A program made the position numbers and the translations under genes. Positions 56,438 to 64,000 of a DNA stretch of 64,000 bases are shown one piece after another; position 1 is the stretch's first letter; every line of letters starts with the position of its first letter. The DNA comes from PALSA-612 sp963776375. Its GTDB lineage: Bacteria; Actinomycetota; Thermoleophilia; Gaiellales; Gaiellaceae. The notes beneath the pieces are model-generated. The model did not search any database and was not told the DNA's origin. It saw only the letters and a list, made by a program, of their open reading frames with translations. The stretch spans positions 62,001 to 126,000 of the forward strand of contig CAVZMF010000002.1 of the NCBI GenBank assembly GCA_963776375.1, given 5' to 3'.

Positions 56438-56738
56438 GACCGAGAGTGGAGCCTCGGCCGAGGAGCTGATCAGGCAGCTCCAGGTCTCGGACGTCCTGCT
56501 CGGAACGCTCGCCTCGCTCGTCCAGCTCGGCTACGCGAAGCTCGGCAAGGGCGAGACCGAGCAGACGCGACTCGCGATCGAGGCGCTCAGGGCCGTGCTG
56601 CCCGTGCTCGACGGCGCGGCGCCGGCCGACTCGATCCGCGACCTGCGCCAGGCGACCGCCAACCTGCAGCTCGCCTACGCGTCCAAGGTGACCGACACGC
56701 CCGTCCCCGACGAGGAGAGTCAGGAGGAGACGACATGA
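56430..56738 (+). CDS. DUF1844-like protein
   Basis: This 102-residue protein has LQVSDVLLGTLASLVQLGYAKLG near residues 17-40 and AIEALRAVLPVLDG, then LRQATANLQLAYASKV. The hydrophobic helix followed by a helical hairpin fits DUF1844. The start is TTG 56430, with GGGGGAG about 5 nt upstream and an 8-nt overlap with the ligase gene. Its stop overlaps the next ATG, making a ligase-DUF1844-cupin operon. Function unknown. Confidence 0.7.
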   Translation: MAETESGASAEELIRQLQVSDVLLGTLASLVQLGYAKLGKGETEQTRLAIEALRAVLPVLDGAAPADSIRDLRQATANLQLAYASKVTDTPVPDEESQEETT

Positions 56739-57373
56739 CCGGGAAGCGCTACGAGACCGCGAGCATCGCCGACATCGCCGACTCCAGGGGGTGGTCGCCG
56801 ATCCGCAAGCACTTCGGCGTCGAGTCGTTCGGCATCAACGCCTGGACGGTGCGCAATGCCGACGAGCGGATCATTCCCGAGCACGACGAGGTCCCGTCCG
56901 GCCACGAGGAGCTCTACATCGTCATCGCGGGGCACGCCACGTTCACGGTCGACGGCGAGGAGATCGACGGGCCTCTGGGCACGGTGCTGCTCGTGCAGGA
57001 CCCGGCGGCGAACCGGGCTGCGCACGCGCGCGAGGCCGGCACGACCGTGCTCGCGGTCGGCGCCAAGCCGGGAGAGGCCTATCAGCCGCGCTCGTGGGAG
57101 ATGAATGCCGAGGTCCCGGCGATGTTCGATCGGGGCGAGCACGAGAAGGCAAAGAAGCTCCTGACCGAGGCGCTCCCGAAGTACGAGGACAAGGCCGGCA
57201 TGCTCTACAACATCGCCTGCGCGGAGGCGCTGCTCGGCGAGACCGACGAGGCGCTCGGCCACCTGCGCGAGGCGCTCGAGAAGCAGCCGCAGTACGCCGA
57301 GAGCGCGCGCGAGGATCCCGACTTCGAGCCGATCCGCTCCGACCCGCGCTTCGCCGAGCTGGTCGGCGCCTAG
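56735..57373 (+). CDS. Cupin-TPR fusion protein
   Basis: The product is 212 residues. Residues 30-115 form a cupin barrel (FGINAWTVRNADERIIPEHDE, GHEELYIVIAGHATFTVDGEE, AGTTVLAVGAKPG). Residues 130-205 are TPR-like (GEHEKAKKLLTEALPKYEDK, MLYNIACAEALLGETDEALGH) and end EDPDFEPIRSDPRFAELV. The cupin may bind a metal or small ligand (H and E residues in EHDEVPSGHEE), and the TPR part a partner protein. ATG 56735 overlaps the DUF1844 stop. Two more cupins lie next to it. Confidence 0.82.
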   Translation: MTGKRYETASIADIADSRGWSPIRKHFGVESFGINAWTVRNADERIIPEHDEVPSGHEELYIVIAGHATFTVDGEEIDGPLGTVLLVQDPAANRAAHAREAGTTVLAVGAKPGEAYQPRSWEMNAEVPAMFDRGEHEKAKKLLTEALPKYEDKAGMLYNIACAEALLGETDEALGHLREALEKQPQYAESAREDPDFEPIRSDPRFAELVGA

Positions 57374-57381
57374 GCGCGGCG

Positions 57382-57939
57382 ATGGTTCCCGAGGCGGAAC
57401 TCGTGTCGACCGAGCGTGGGCTCGTCCCGAAGGGGCAGGGCTGGTTCGTGCTCAATGCCCGCGAGACCCAGTGGTGGGAGCGACCGGGGCGCGGCGTCCT
57501 CTGCGAGTTCGAGGGCGCAGGCTTCGAGGGCGCGGCGGACTTCCAGCAGCTCGGGATCAACCTCACCCTGCTCGGCGCCGGCGAGCCCATGGCGATGTAC
57601 CACCGGGAGAACGACCAGGAGGACTTCCTCGTCCTCGACGGCGAGGCGCTGCTCGTCGTCGAGGGCCAGGAGCGGCCGCTGAAGAGGTGGGACCTCGTGC
57701 ACTGTCCCGCCGGGACGAACCACGTGATCGTCGGCGCCGGCGACGGCCCCTGCCTGGTGCTCGCCGTCGGCGCCCGGGACCGCTCGACCGGTCCGGACTG
57801 GGGCGCCTACACCGTGGACGAAGCCGCGTCACGCCACGGCGCGGGAGTCGAGCGGGAGACGACGGAGGCGAGCGAGGCGTACGCCCGCTTCCCGAAGGGC
57901 GGGCTCATTCGGTACCGCGACGGGTGGCTTCCCGACTAG
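57382..57939 (+). CDS. Cupin-domain protein
   Basis: The product is 185 residues. A single cupin barrel reads LVPKGQGWFVLNARETQWWE, GAGEPMAMYHRENDQEDFLV, LDGEALLVVEGQERPLKRWD and HCPAGTNHVIVGAGDGPC. Metal-ligand candidates are His in MYHREN, Glu in EDF and His in TNHV. It is in the same operon, 8 nt after the cupin-TPR gene. The C-terminal tail (RFPKGGLIRYRDGWLPD) is typical of a group of actinobacterial cupins of unknown substrate. Confidence 0.82.
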   Translation: MVPEAELVSTERGLVPKGQGWFVLNARETQWWERPGRGVLCEFEGAGFEGAADFQQLGINLTLLGAGEPMAMYHRENDQEDFLVLDGEALLVVEGQERPLKRWDLVHCPAGTNHVIVGAGDGPCLVLAVGARDRSTGPDWGAYTVDEAASRHGAGVERETTEASEAYARFPKGGLIRYRDGWLPD

Positions 57940-57950
57940 CGACGCCCGAG

Positions 57951-58343
57951 TCAGTCGGTCCACCATCCGGGCACGATCTCGCCGTCGTTCTCCTCGGCGA
58001 TGGGCGCGCCGAAGGCCAGCACCTCGAGCCCGTCCGGGCCGCCCTCGAAGTTGCGCATCGTCTCCGGCCCGACGCGGACCACGTCCCACTGACGGACGTC
58101 GACGATGTCGTCGTCCAGCTTCACCCGCCCGCTGCCGGCGACGATCACGTACAGCTCCTCCTGGCGCTTGTGCTTGTGGCCGAAGGGTGTTCGGAAGCCC
58201 GGTCCGAGCCGCTCGAGGCTGACGGCGCCGATCTCGCAGTTGAGCTCCCGCTTGGGGAAGTGCGCCTTCATCTCGGAGGGCATGCCGAACTTGGGCGCCA
58301 GGTCTTCGCTCTCGCGGATGTTGACGATCGTGTAGTCGCTCAT
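57951..58343 (-). CDS. Cupin-domain protein (convergent)
   Basis: The product is 130 residues: YTIVNIRESEDLAPKFGM, GFRTPFGHKHKRQEELYVIV, DDDIVDVRQWDVVRVGPETM and PDGLEVLAFGAPIAEENDGE. His residues in GHKHK and Glu in QEELY fit the metal site of small cupins. I chose ATG 58343 because it starts the first strand. It is convergent with the other cupins (11 bp apart) and lies downstream of the sulfotransferase pair, so it may belong to their transcript. Substrate unknown. Confidence 0.8.
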   Translation of the reverse strand: MSDYTIVNIRESEDLAPKFGMPSEMKAHFPKRELNCEIGAVSLERLGPGFRTPFGHKHKRQEELYVIVAGSGRVKLDDDIVDVRQWDVVRVGPETMRNFEGGPDGLEVLAFGAPIAEENDGEIVPGWWTD

Positions 58344-58372
58344 GCCCGCGATTGTCGCAGAGCCCGTACGAG

Positions 58373-59251
58373 TCACGTCCAGCCGAAGTCGCGCCCGAGC
58401 AGCTCGTAGAGTTGCCGGTTCGGCTCCGCGTAGTACGCGGCCAGCCGCTCGCGCGTCTCCGGGCCCATCGCGGAGTACTCGCGCCGGAAGAGACGCGGGT
58501 AGGAGTCGAGCTCGTGCGGCGCGACGCCGATGAAGGCGAGGATCTCGCCGTACGTCTCACCCGGACGGTCGTCGAGATCGGCGCTCGAGACGACGAGCAG
58601 CTGCTCGCGCGGGAAGACCGCAAACCAGCGCTCGAGCTGCTCGGCGTAGCGCCCGCGGGCGGCGTACGTGTAGTTCCACCACTCGTAGCTGAAGTACGAC
58701 GGATCGGCGGTCATCCGCTCGACCTCGCCGCGCATCCGCTCCTCCTCGGCGTCGAGCGCCTTCTCGAACGGCAGCGGCTCCCGGCCGAGCGCGACCTCGT
58801 GCTGGTAGTGGGAGTACGCCCGATCGATCGGGTTGCGCAGGAGGACGATCAGCCGGACGTCTGGGACGACCTCGCGCACGCGCTCCGGCGCCAGCGGGTG
58901 GAAGACGTAGCTCGGGCTCGCCTCGCCGATGAAAAGCGGCCGGCCGTTCGAGCGCTGAGCGAGCCACGTCCGCAGCGAGTTGGGGAAGTGGCCGCGGTAC
59001 CAGGCCTCCCCGCGCTGCCAGTGCCGGTCGAAGAAGCTGACCTCCTTCCAGGACGGGCCGCCGATCCCGGGATGCCAGCGCAGGTAGGCGTAGAGGGCGG
59101 TGGTGCCGGCCTTCTGGGCGCCGATGACGAGGAAGTCCGGGAGCGGACGGACGCTCGAGGTCGCCTTCCCGTAGGCCCAGATCGTGTTGCGCACGACCAC
59201 CCGGGCCGATTCCGGGATCGTCGGAACCAGCTCCGCCGGAAGCCTGGGCAT
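58373..59251 (-). CDS. Sulfotransferase-family protein (1)
   Basis: The product is 292 residues. The 5' phosphosulfate loop is PDFLVIGAQKAGTTALYAYL, the 3' phosphate site is VRLIVLLRNPIDRAYSHYQH, and WKEVSFFDRHWQRG and FIGEASPSYVFHP are the usual intervening blocks. Enzymes of this kind transfer sulfate from PAPS to sugars or other acceptors. No membrane segment is seen. ATG 59251 lies 20 bp after the stop of the second sulfotransferase gene, so the two form an operon. Confidence 0.88.
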   Translation of the reverse strand: MPRLPAELVPTIPESARVVVRNTIWAYGKATSSVRPLPDFLVIGAQKAGTTALYAYLRWHPGIGGPSWKEVSFFDRHWQRGEAWYRGHFPNSLRTWLAQRSNGRPLFIGEASPSYVFHPLAPERVREVVPDVRLIVLLRNPIDRAYSHYQHEVALGREPLPFEKALDAEEERMRGEVERMTADPSYFSYEWWNYTYAARGRYAEQLERWFAVFPREQLLVVSSADLDDRPGETYGEILAFIGVAPHELDSYPRLFRREYSAMGPETRERLAAYYAEPNRQLYELLGRDFGWT

Positions 59252-59271
59252 GCCTGGTCCCGCTCCGGTCG

Positions 59272-60312
59272 CTAGAAGGGCGCGGGCCCTCCCGGGCCGG
59301 CGTCCTCGATGTAGTCGTCGAGCGGAACGCGGCTCCCGGGCGGGTCGGCGGCGGACCCCGGCGTCTGGGCTGCGGCCCGGGCCCGGACCTGCACACGGTC
59401 CCCCGGCCCGGCGTCCGTGTAGCCGAGCTCGGCCAGGAGCGAGCCGGCCTCGAGCTCGACGTCGGCCAGCTCCTCGGGAGAGAGCTCCTTCCGGAAGCGG
59501 CCGACCGAGTCGCCGTGGACGGCCTCGAAGGCCCTGGCCAGCGGCTCGTGGGGGACGCCGAGGTGGCCGGCGATCTCCCGCGCCACGCCTTCGCCGTCGG
59601 CGACGAGCCGCTCGTAGCGGACCTCGACGACGCGCTCGCGCTGCCGGCGCACCGCGGTGACGTACCGCCGCCACGCCCAGGCGGCCCGCCGCGCGTCGGA
59701 GACGTTCTCGAAGGCCTCGGTGAGCTCCGGCTCGACCCAGAAGCGGGCGTAGGCGCCGTAGGGCTGGTGGGCGTCGTCGCGGCCCCCGTGGTTCTTGCGC
59801 AGCCAGCCGCGCTCGAGTAGCGAGCAGGCCACGTCGCGGCCGTCGCGGATCATGTGGATGGCGAGCGCCTGTGGATAGGCGCTCATCGCGGCGGGGAGGA
59901 CGAACGCGAACTCGGGCGTCTGCTCGACGCCGCGCAGCCCGGGCACGAGCGCGAGCCACCGCACCATCTCCAGCCGGTGGCGGACGCCGCGGCCGGCCTG
60001 CTCCACCGGGTCCCTGGTCAGCGCTGGGATCGACGCCTTCAGCGGCGTAACCTCGCCGAGGTCGACGAATCCGGGAAGCGATCCGATCGACCTGGCGACG
60101 AAACTCGTCCCGGAGCGGGGCGAGCCGACGATGAACACGCTCCGCTCCTCGTGCGGGCGGAGCCGCTTCGGAGAGAAGCTTGCCCGGGGGAGCACGCGGG
60201 CGACTGTCGCCGCGTAGAAGGTCGCTGTCTCGAGCGTCTCGCGCGCGCTCTGCAGGACGGATGCCGAAGCCGGCTGCTCCGCCTGGCCATCAAGACGACG
60301 TGCGCGAATCAT
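59272..60312 (-). CDS. Sulfotransferase-family protein (2)
   Basis: The product is 346 residues. VFIVGSPRSGTSFVARSIG is the PAPS-binding loop, QALAIHMIRDGRDVACSLLE the 3' phosphate motif, and AAWAWRRYVTAVRRQRERVV with VRYERLVADGEGVAREIAGH the family's C-terminal pattern. It is only distantly similar to the downstream sulfotransferase. ATG 60312 is chosen because it begins MIRARRL ahead of a helix; longer starts would overlap the divergent mtnP promoter. The acceptor is unknown; the GT4 gene nearby hints at a cell-surface glycan. Confidence 0.87.
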   Translation of the reverse strand: MIRARRLDGQAEQPASASVLQSARETLETATFYAATVARVLPRASFSPKRLRPHEERSVFIVGSPRSGTSFVARSIGSLPGFVDLGEVTPLKASIPALTRDPVEQAGRGVRHRLEMVRWLALVPGLRGVEQTPEFAFVLPAAMSAYPQALAIHMIRDGRDVACSLLERGWLRKNHGGRDDAHQPYGAYARFWVEPELTEAFENVSDARRAAWAWRRYVTAVRRQRERVVEVRYERLVADGEGVAREIAGHLGVPHEPLARAFEAVHGDSVGRFRKELSPEELADVELEAGSLLAELGYTDAGPGDRVQVRARAAAQTPGSAADPPGSRVPLDDYIEDAGPGGPAPF

Positions 60313-60393
60313 CTCCAAGAGCCTGCCTCCCGGTCGATTGCCAGCATGGTAGTGGGAGGCTGATGGGTCGGCATGGGCTAGCGTCTCCGGCCG

Positions 60394-61185
60394 GTGGCGC
60401 AGGCGGAGATCGGCATCTTCGGAGGCTCGGGCTTCTACTCCCTGCTGGACGACGTCGAGGAGGTCGAGTTCGAGACGCCGTACGGAAAGCCCTCGGCGCC
60501 GCTCGCGATCGGCGAGGCGAGCGGGCGGCGCGTCGCGTTCCTGCCCCGGCACGGCCGCAATCACGAGCTGCCGCCTGCACAGATCAACTACCGCGCAAAC
60601 GTGTGGGCGATGCGGGAAGTGGGCGTGCGGCGGCTGATCGGGCCGTGCGCCTCCGGCGCCCTGCGGGCCGACCTGCGGCTAGGCGAGTTCGTCGTCTGCG
60701 ACCAGTTCGTCGACCGCACCTGGGACCGCCCGGACACGTTCTACGAGGGACCGCCGGTGACGCACGTTTCCGCCGCCGACCCCTACTGCCCCGACCTGCG
60801 GCGGTTGCTCGTCGAGACCGCCGTGGAGCTGGGCATTCCCGTCCGCGACGGCGGCACCGTAGTCGTGATCCAGGGCCCGCGCTTCTCGACACGAGCCGAG
60901 TCGCGCTGGTTCCAGCAGGCGGGCTGGGACGTGATCAACATGACCGCGTATCCGGAGGGCTACCTGGCCCGCGAGCTCGAGCTCTGCTACGCCAACATCT
61001 CGATGGTTACCGACCACGACGTCGGCGTGGAGGGCACGGAACCGGTCTCGCACGACCAGGTGATCCGCGTCTTCACGGAGAACAACGAGCGACTTCGCGA
61101 GCTCCTGTTCGCCGTCGTCCCGAAGATCGGTCCGCAGCCGGAGGACGTCTGCTCGACGGCGCTCCGTGGCGCCCGGTTCGACTAG
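60394..61185 (+). CDS. mtnP: S-methyl-5'-thioadenosine phosphorylase
   Basis: This 263-residue enzyme cleaves methylthioadenosine with phosphate to adenine and methylthioribose-1-phosphate in methionine salvage. It has IGIFGGSGFYSLLDD, FLPRHGRNHELPPAQINYRA, CASGALRADLRLGEFVVCDQ, VVIQGPRFSTRAESRWFQ, DVINMTAYPEGYLARE and VTDHDVG. The NMT and AYPE pattern favours MTAP over plain purine nucleoside phosphorylase. GTG 60394 lies 9 nt after TAGCGT. Its stop overlaps the convergent oxidoreductase gene (CTAG). Confidence 0.94.
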   Translation: MAQAEIGIFGGSGFYSLLDDVEEVEFETPYGKPSAPLAIGEASGRRVAFLPRHGRNHELPPAQINYRANVWAMREVGVRRLIGPCASGALRADLRLGEFVVCDQFVDRTWDRPDTFYEGPPVTHVSAADPYCPDLRRLLVETAVELGIPVRDGGTVVVIQGPRFSTRAESRWFQQAGWDVINMTAYPEGYLARELELCYANISMVTDHDVGVEGTEPVSHDQVIRVFTENNERLRELLFAVVPKIGPQPEDVCSTALRGARFD

Positions 61186-62204
61186 GCCACTGCCGGTTCG
61201 GGCCGGTCCCCGGCTCCACGGCAGAGCGGAATGACCTCCTGGCCGAACATCCGGATCGTCTCCAGGGCCAGCTCGGGATCCATTCCCGGGTAGTAGAGAC
61301 GGAACCACATGAAGGGCACGTTGAACTCGTCTCGGTACTCGATGACACGCTCTGCGACCTCTTGCGGGGAGCCGACGAGGACGCGCTCGTCCTTCAGTTC
61401 GTCGAAATCGAGGTCGTAGCGCTCGCCGGGTTGGCCCCACTTCGCATACGACGCGTACATCGCGCGGAACGACGCCTGCATCTCCTTCTCCGCCCGCCGC
61501 GAATCGCGGGCCACGTGCATCTCCCTGAACATCGGCACACCGCCGAACGGACGGCCGACCTCGTCGAGCCGTCGTCGGTAGCCGGGAAGTGCCTCCCGGA
61601 TGAACGTGCGGGTGTGTCGCCCGCTCGCGATCCACGCGTCGCCGATCTCGGCCACGCGCGAGACGCTCTCGATCGTGTCGGCCCCGATCCAGATCGGCGG
61701 GCCTGGCTGCTGGATCGGCCTGGGCCGGACGGAGACGTCGGCGAAGCGATAGAAACGCCCCTCGAACGACGCAGGGTCGTCGGACCAGAGCGTTCGCACA
61801 GCCCGCACCGCCTCGGCCAGGCGCGCGCCGCGCTCACCGCGTGGAATGCGCAAGCTCTCGAGTTCGACCGCGCGGTATCCCCGCCCGACGCCGAAGACAA
61901 ATTTGCCGCCGCACATCACGTCGATGAGCGCCGTGGCCTCGGCGGCGATGATCGGATGCGTATACGGGAGGATGTACACCGCGGTGCCGAGGTAGCGGTC
62001 GGGGCACTCGGACGACAGGCCGGCGAGCAGCAGCAGCGGATGGAAGACCGTGTGCGAGGGGCCGGTCGCGTAGTGATGGGCGGCGAAGATCCCGTCGAAC
62101 CCGCTCTCGTGGGCGGTGCGGGCCATGGCGCGGGCGAAATCGAACGCTCGGCCGCCGTCCATGTCGCCCGGATAGACCGGGCCGATGTACACACCGAACT
62201 TCAC
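61182..62204 (-). CDS. LLM-class (luciferase-like) flavin oxidoreductase
   Basis: The product is 340 residues, TIM-barrel luciferase-like. It has KFGVYIGPVYPGDMDGGRAF, GFDGIFAAHHYATGPS, YLGTAVYILPYTHPIIAAEA, DVMCGGKFVFGVGRGYRAVE, PGPPIWIGADTIESVSRVAE and a C-terminal VGSPQEVAERVIEYRDEF. These enzymes use reduced FMN or F420; F420 use is common in actinobacteria, but the cofactor is not proven here. GTG 62204 begins the first strand. The substrate is unknown. Confidence 0.88.
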   Translation of the reverse strand: MKFGVYIGPVYPGDMDGGRAFDFARAMARTAHESGFDGIFAAHHYATGPSHTVFHPLLLLAGLSSECPDRYLGTAVYILPYTHPIIAAEATALIDVMCGGKFVFGVGRGYRAVELESLRIPRGERGARLAEAVRAVRTLWSDDPASFEGRFYRFADVSVRPRPIQQPGPPIWIGADTIESVSRVAEIGDAWIASGRHTRTFIREALPGYRRRLDEVGRPFGGVPMFREMHVARDSRRAEKEMQASFRAMYASYAKWGQPGERYDLDFDELKDERVLVGSPQEVAERVIEYRDEFNVPFMWFRLYYPGMDPELALETIRMFGQEVIPLCRGAGDRPEPAVA

Positions 62205-62340
62205 GTGCCGGGCTCCTGTCCGAGCCGTCGACTGTCGAACCGTTGAAGTGGCAAATAGTACAAGGTCGCGGGCCGGCGTGCCAGCGGTGCCTGTGCCTCT
62301 GGCTCCCGTCCGAGGGCGAGATCGTGATACAAATATCGCC

Positions 62341-62360
62341 GCGCCGAGGGGTCTCGGCGC
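62341..62360 (+). promoter_or_regulatory. Hairpin in the hppA 5' region
   Basis: GCGCCGAG (62341-62348), GGGT loop, CTCGGCGC (62353-62360): a perfect 8-bp stem 27 nt before the ATG. A possible -10 (TACAAAT, about 62330) lies just upstream, so the hairpin would be near the 5' end of the mRNA. It may stabilise or regulate the message. Confidence 0.4.
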
Positions 62361-62387
62361 TGACTTTGTGCGGGGTGCGGAGGGACG

Positions 62388-64000
62388 ATGAGCTGGTTCA
62401 AAGATTCTGCTGTCGGCATCGCGATCGTGTGCTCGTTCGTGGCCATCGCCTACGGGCTCTGGCTCACCCAGTGGCTGCTCAAGCTCTCGCCCGGGAACGA
62501 GCGGATGCGCGAGATCTCGCGCGCCGTCCAGGAGGGCGCGGCCGCCTATCTGAAGAAGCAGTACACGACGATCGCCTTCGTCGCGATCGTGCCGTTCGTC
62601 CTGATCGGCGCGTACGACAAGCTCGGCTGGGGCACGGCCGTCGGGTTCCTGATCGGCGCGATCCTCTCCGCCGCTGCGGGCTTCATCGGCATGAACGTGG
62701 CCGTGCGGTCGAACGCACGGACGGCTGAAGCGGCGCGACGCGGGCTCGGTCCCGCGCTGGAAGTCGCCTTCCGCGCCGGCACCGTCACCGGACTGCTCGT
62801 CGTCGGGCTCGCCCTGTTCGGCGTCGCGGGCTACTACTGGGCGCTCACCGACTGGTTCGGGCTCAGCCACTCGGACGCGATCACCGACCTGGTCGGTCTC
62901 GCGTTCGGCGGCTCCCTGATCTCGGTCTTCGCCCGACTCGGCGGCGGCATCTACACGAAGGCCGCCGACGTCGGCGCCGACCTGGTCGGAAAGATCGAGG
63001 CCGGCATTCCCGAGGACGATCCGCGCAACCCGGCCGTGATCGCCGACAACGTCGGCGACAACGTCGGCGATTGCGCCGGCATGGCCGCCGATCTGTTCGA
63101 GACCTACGCCGTCACCGCGGTCGCCGTCATGCTGCTCGGCGACCACCTGATCGGAGCCGAGGACCAGCGCCTCTGGGTCTATCCGCTCGCGCTCGGCGGC
63201 ATCTCCATCCTCGCCTCCGTGATCGGCACCTTCTTCGCCCGCCTCGGCAGCGGCCCGAACGCCGTCATCAACGCGCTGTACAAGGCCGTGCTCGTCGCGA
63301 CGGGCCTGAGCGCGCTCGGCTTCATCCCGGTCACGCTCGGCTTCGACGGCGCGCGGTTCAGCTTCTGGAACCTCTACGGCCCGGCGTTGATCGGTCTCGC
63401 CGTGACCTTCGGGCTCGTGGCGATCACCGAGTTCTACACGGGGACCCGCTGGCCGCCTGTGAAGCGGATCGCCGCGGCCTCGCAGACCGGCCACGCGACC
63501 AACATCATCGCCGGCCTCGCCTACGGCATGCAGGCGACGGCGGCGCCGGTCGTGCTGATCGTGGTCGGGATCATGTCGTCCTACTACGCCGCGGGGCAGA
63601 GCATCTACGGCATCGGCGTCGCCGTCATGGCGCAGCTGTCGATGACGGGTCTGATCGTCGCGCTCGACGCGTACGGGCCGGTCACGGACAACGCCGGCGG
63701 CATCGCCGAGATGGCCGACCTGCCCGAGGAAGTGCGCAACGTCACCGACCCGCTCGATGCCGTCGGCAACACGACGAAGGCGGTCACGAAGGGCTATGCG
63801 ATCGGCTCCGCCGGGCTGGCTGCGCTCATCCTCTTCGACGAGTACACCCGACGGCTGACCGAGCAGGGTCTGCCGACGCTCTTCAGGCTGTCGGATCCCT
63901 GGGTGATCGCCGGCCTGCTCATCGGCGGCCTGATGCCGTTCCTGTTCGCGTCGTTCGCGATGATCGCCGTCGGGCGCGTCGGCGGCGAGGTCGTGGTCGA
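62388..64000 (+). CDS. hppA: H+-translocating pyrophosphatase, K+-independent type (3' end outside window)
   Basis: The first 537 residues of a membrane PPase that couples PPi hydrolysis to proton export. Many transmembrane helices alternate with the catalytic loops GGGIYTKAADVGADLVGK (near 185), DNVGDNVGDCAGMAADLFE (near 220), and DAYGPVTDNAGGIAEMADL with GNTTKAVTKGYAIGSA (near 450-480). Lys in GNTTKA and Thr three residues later mark the K+-independent subclass; K+-dependent enzymes have Ala and Gly there. GGAGG precedes ATG 62388. The gene runs off the right edge of the window. Confidence 0.96.
   Translation, partial: MSWFKDSAVGIAIVCSFVAIAYGLWLTQWLLKLSPGNERMREISRAVQEGAAAYLKKQYTTIAFVAIVPFVLIGAYDKLGWGTAVGFLIGAILSAAAGFIGMNVAVRSNARTAEAARRGLGPALEVAFRAGTVTGLLVVGLALFGVAGYYWALTDWFGLSHSDAITDLVGLAFGGSLISVFARLGGGIYTKAADVGADLVGKIEAGIPEDDPRNPAVIADNVGDNVGDCAGMAADLFETYAVTAVAVMLLGDHLIGAEDQRLWVYPLALGGISILASVIGTFFARLGSGPNAVINALYKAVLVATGLSALGFIPVTLGFDGARFSFWNLYGPALIGLAVTFGLVAITEFYTGTRWPPVKRIAAASQTGHATNIIAGLAYGMQATAAPVVLIVVGIMSSYYAAGQSIYGIGVAVMAQLSMTGLIVALDAYGPVTDNAGGIAEMADLPEEVRNVTDPLDAVGNTTKAVTKGYAIGSAGLAALILFDEYTRRLTEQGLPTLFRLSDPWVIAGLLIGGLMPFLFASFAMIAVGRVGGEVVV

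Overview
This window looks like chromosomal DNA of a high-G+C Gram-positive bacterium, most likely an actinomycete of the Thermoleophilia type (Gaiellales/Solirubrobacterales). That placement is an inference. It rests on the GC-rich third codon positions, many GTG and some TTG starts, BTAD and LAL-type regulators, collagen-like secreted proteins with the GARELKDGAVN-type leader, Rex, a K+-independent H+-pyrophosphatase, and many genes that begin 6-7 nt after a TAnnnT box (leaderless transcripts). No rRNA, tRNA, CRISPR array, plasmid origin or prophage was recognised.

Layout. 1-7 kb: the end of a WD40 protein, a collagen-type domain remnant, uvrB, small proteins, a methyltransferase and an exported PQQ-type beta-propeller. 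7-17 kb: a secreted HYR protein with a perfect 456-bp tandem duplication, a DUF4242-like protein, a LAL regulator, DUF2277, a giant BTAD-ATPase regulator and a WYL regulator. 17-23.8 kb: small and membrane proteins, a phosphoesterase and a frameshift-riddled MprF-like lysyltransferase. 23.8-34 kb, minus strand: a tightly overlapping seven-gene set (DUF4242-like, MauE-thioredoxin fusion, helical protein, 14-Cys exported protein, exported protein, collagen-like protein, LamG-metalloprotease) below a second LAL regulator. 34-41.7 kb: uvrA with a LexA-type SOS box, an orphan gene with its own strong promoter, a PadR-NUDIX pair and panB-panC-DUF2520. 41.9-51 kb: a secreted glycosidase-like protein, FmdB, a sigma/anti-sigma-like pair, uracil-DNA glycosylase, tsaE-tsaB-rimI-tsaD (t6A tRNA modification) and a subtilase. 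51-64 kb: gdhA, glutaredoxin-like, rex, a GT4 glycosyltransferase, a GCS2 ligase, cupins, two sulfotransferases, mtnP, a luciferase-like oxidoreductase and hppA, which runs off the right edge.

How the genes work together. Housekeeping blocks are clear: excision repair (uvrA, uvrB, UDG), t6A modification, pantothenate synthesis, glutamate metabolism plus redox sensing (gdhA, rex), methionine salvage (mtnP) and proton pumping (hppA). The most distinctive content is a repeated architecture on the minus strand, seen twice about 20 kb apart: a LAL (ATPase-TPR-LuxR) regulator, then a roughly 100-residue DUF4242-like protein, then exported proteins. The larger copy adds a MauE-thioredoxin fusion and a 14-cysteine exported protein, which suggests oxidative folding of an exported product. 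This is the best candidate for an undescribed system here.

Sequence quality. Many genes are interrupted by single-base indels. They are sparse in most of the window (uvrB twice, both LAL genes, UDG, rimI) but very dense between about 20.9 and 29.8 kb, where intact conserved motifs alternate between frames. I treat these mainly as consensus errors and describe the joined genes. Four gene remnants (about 1.46, 4.2, 18.2 and 36.8 kb) look like true decay or truncation.
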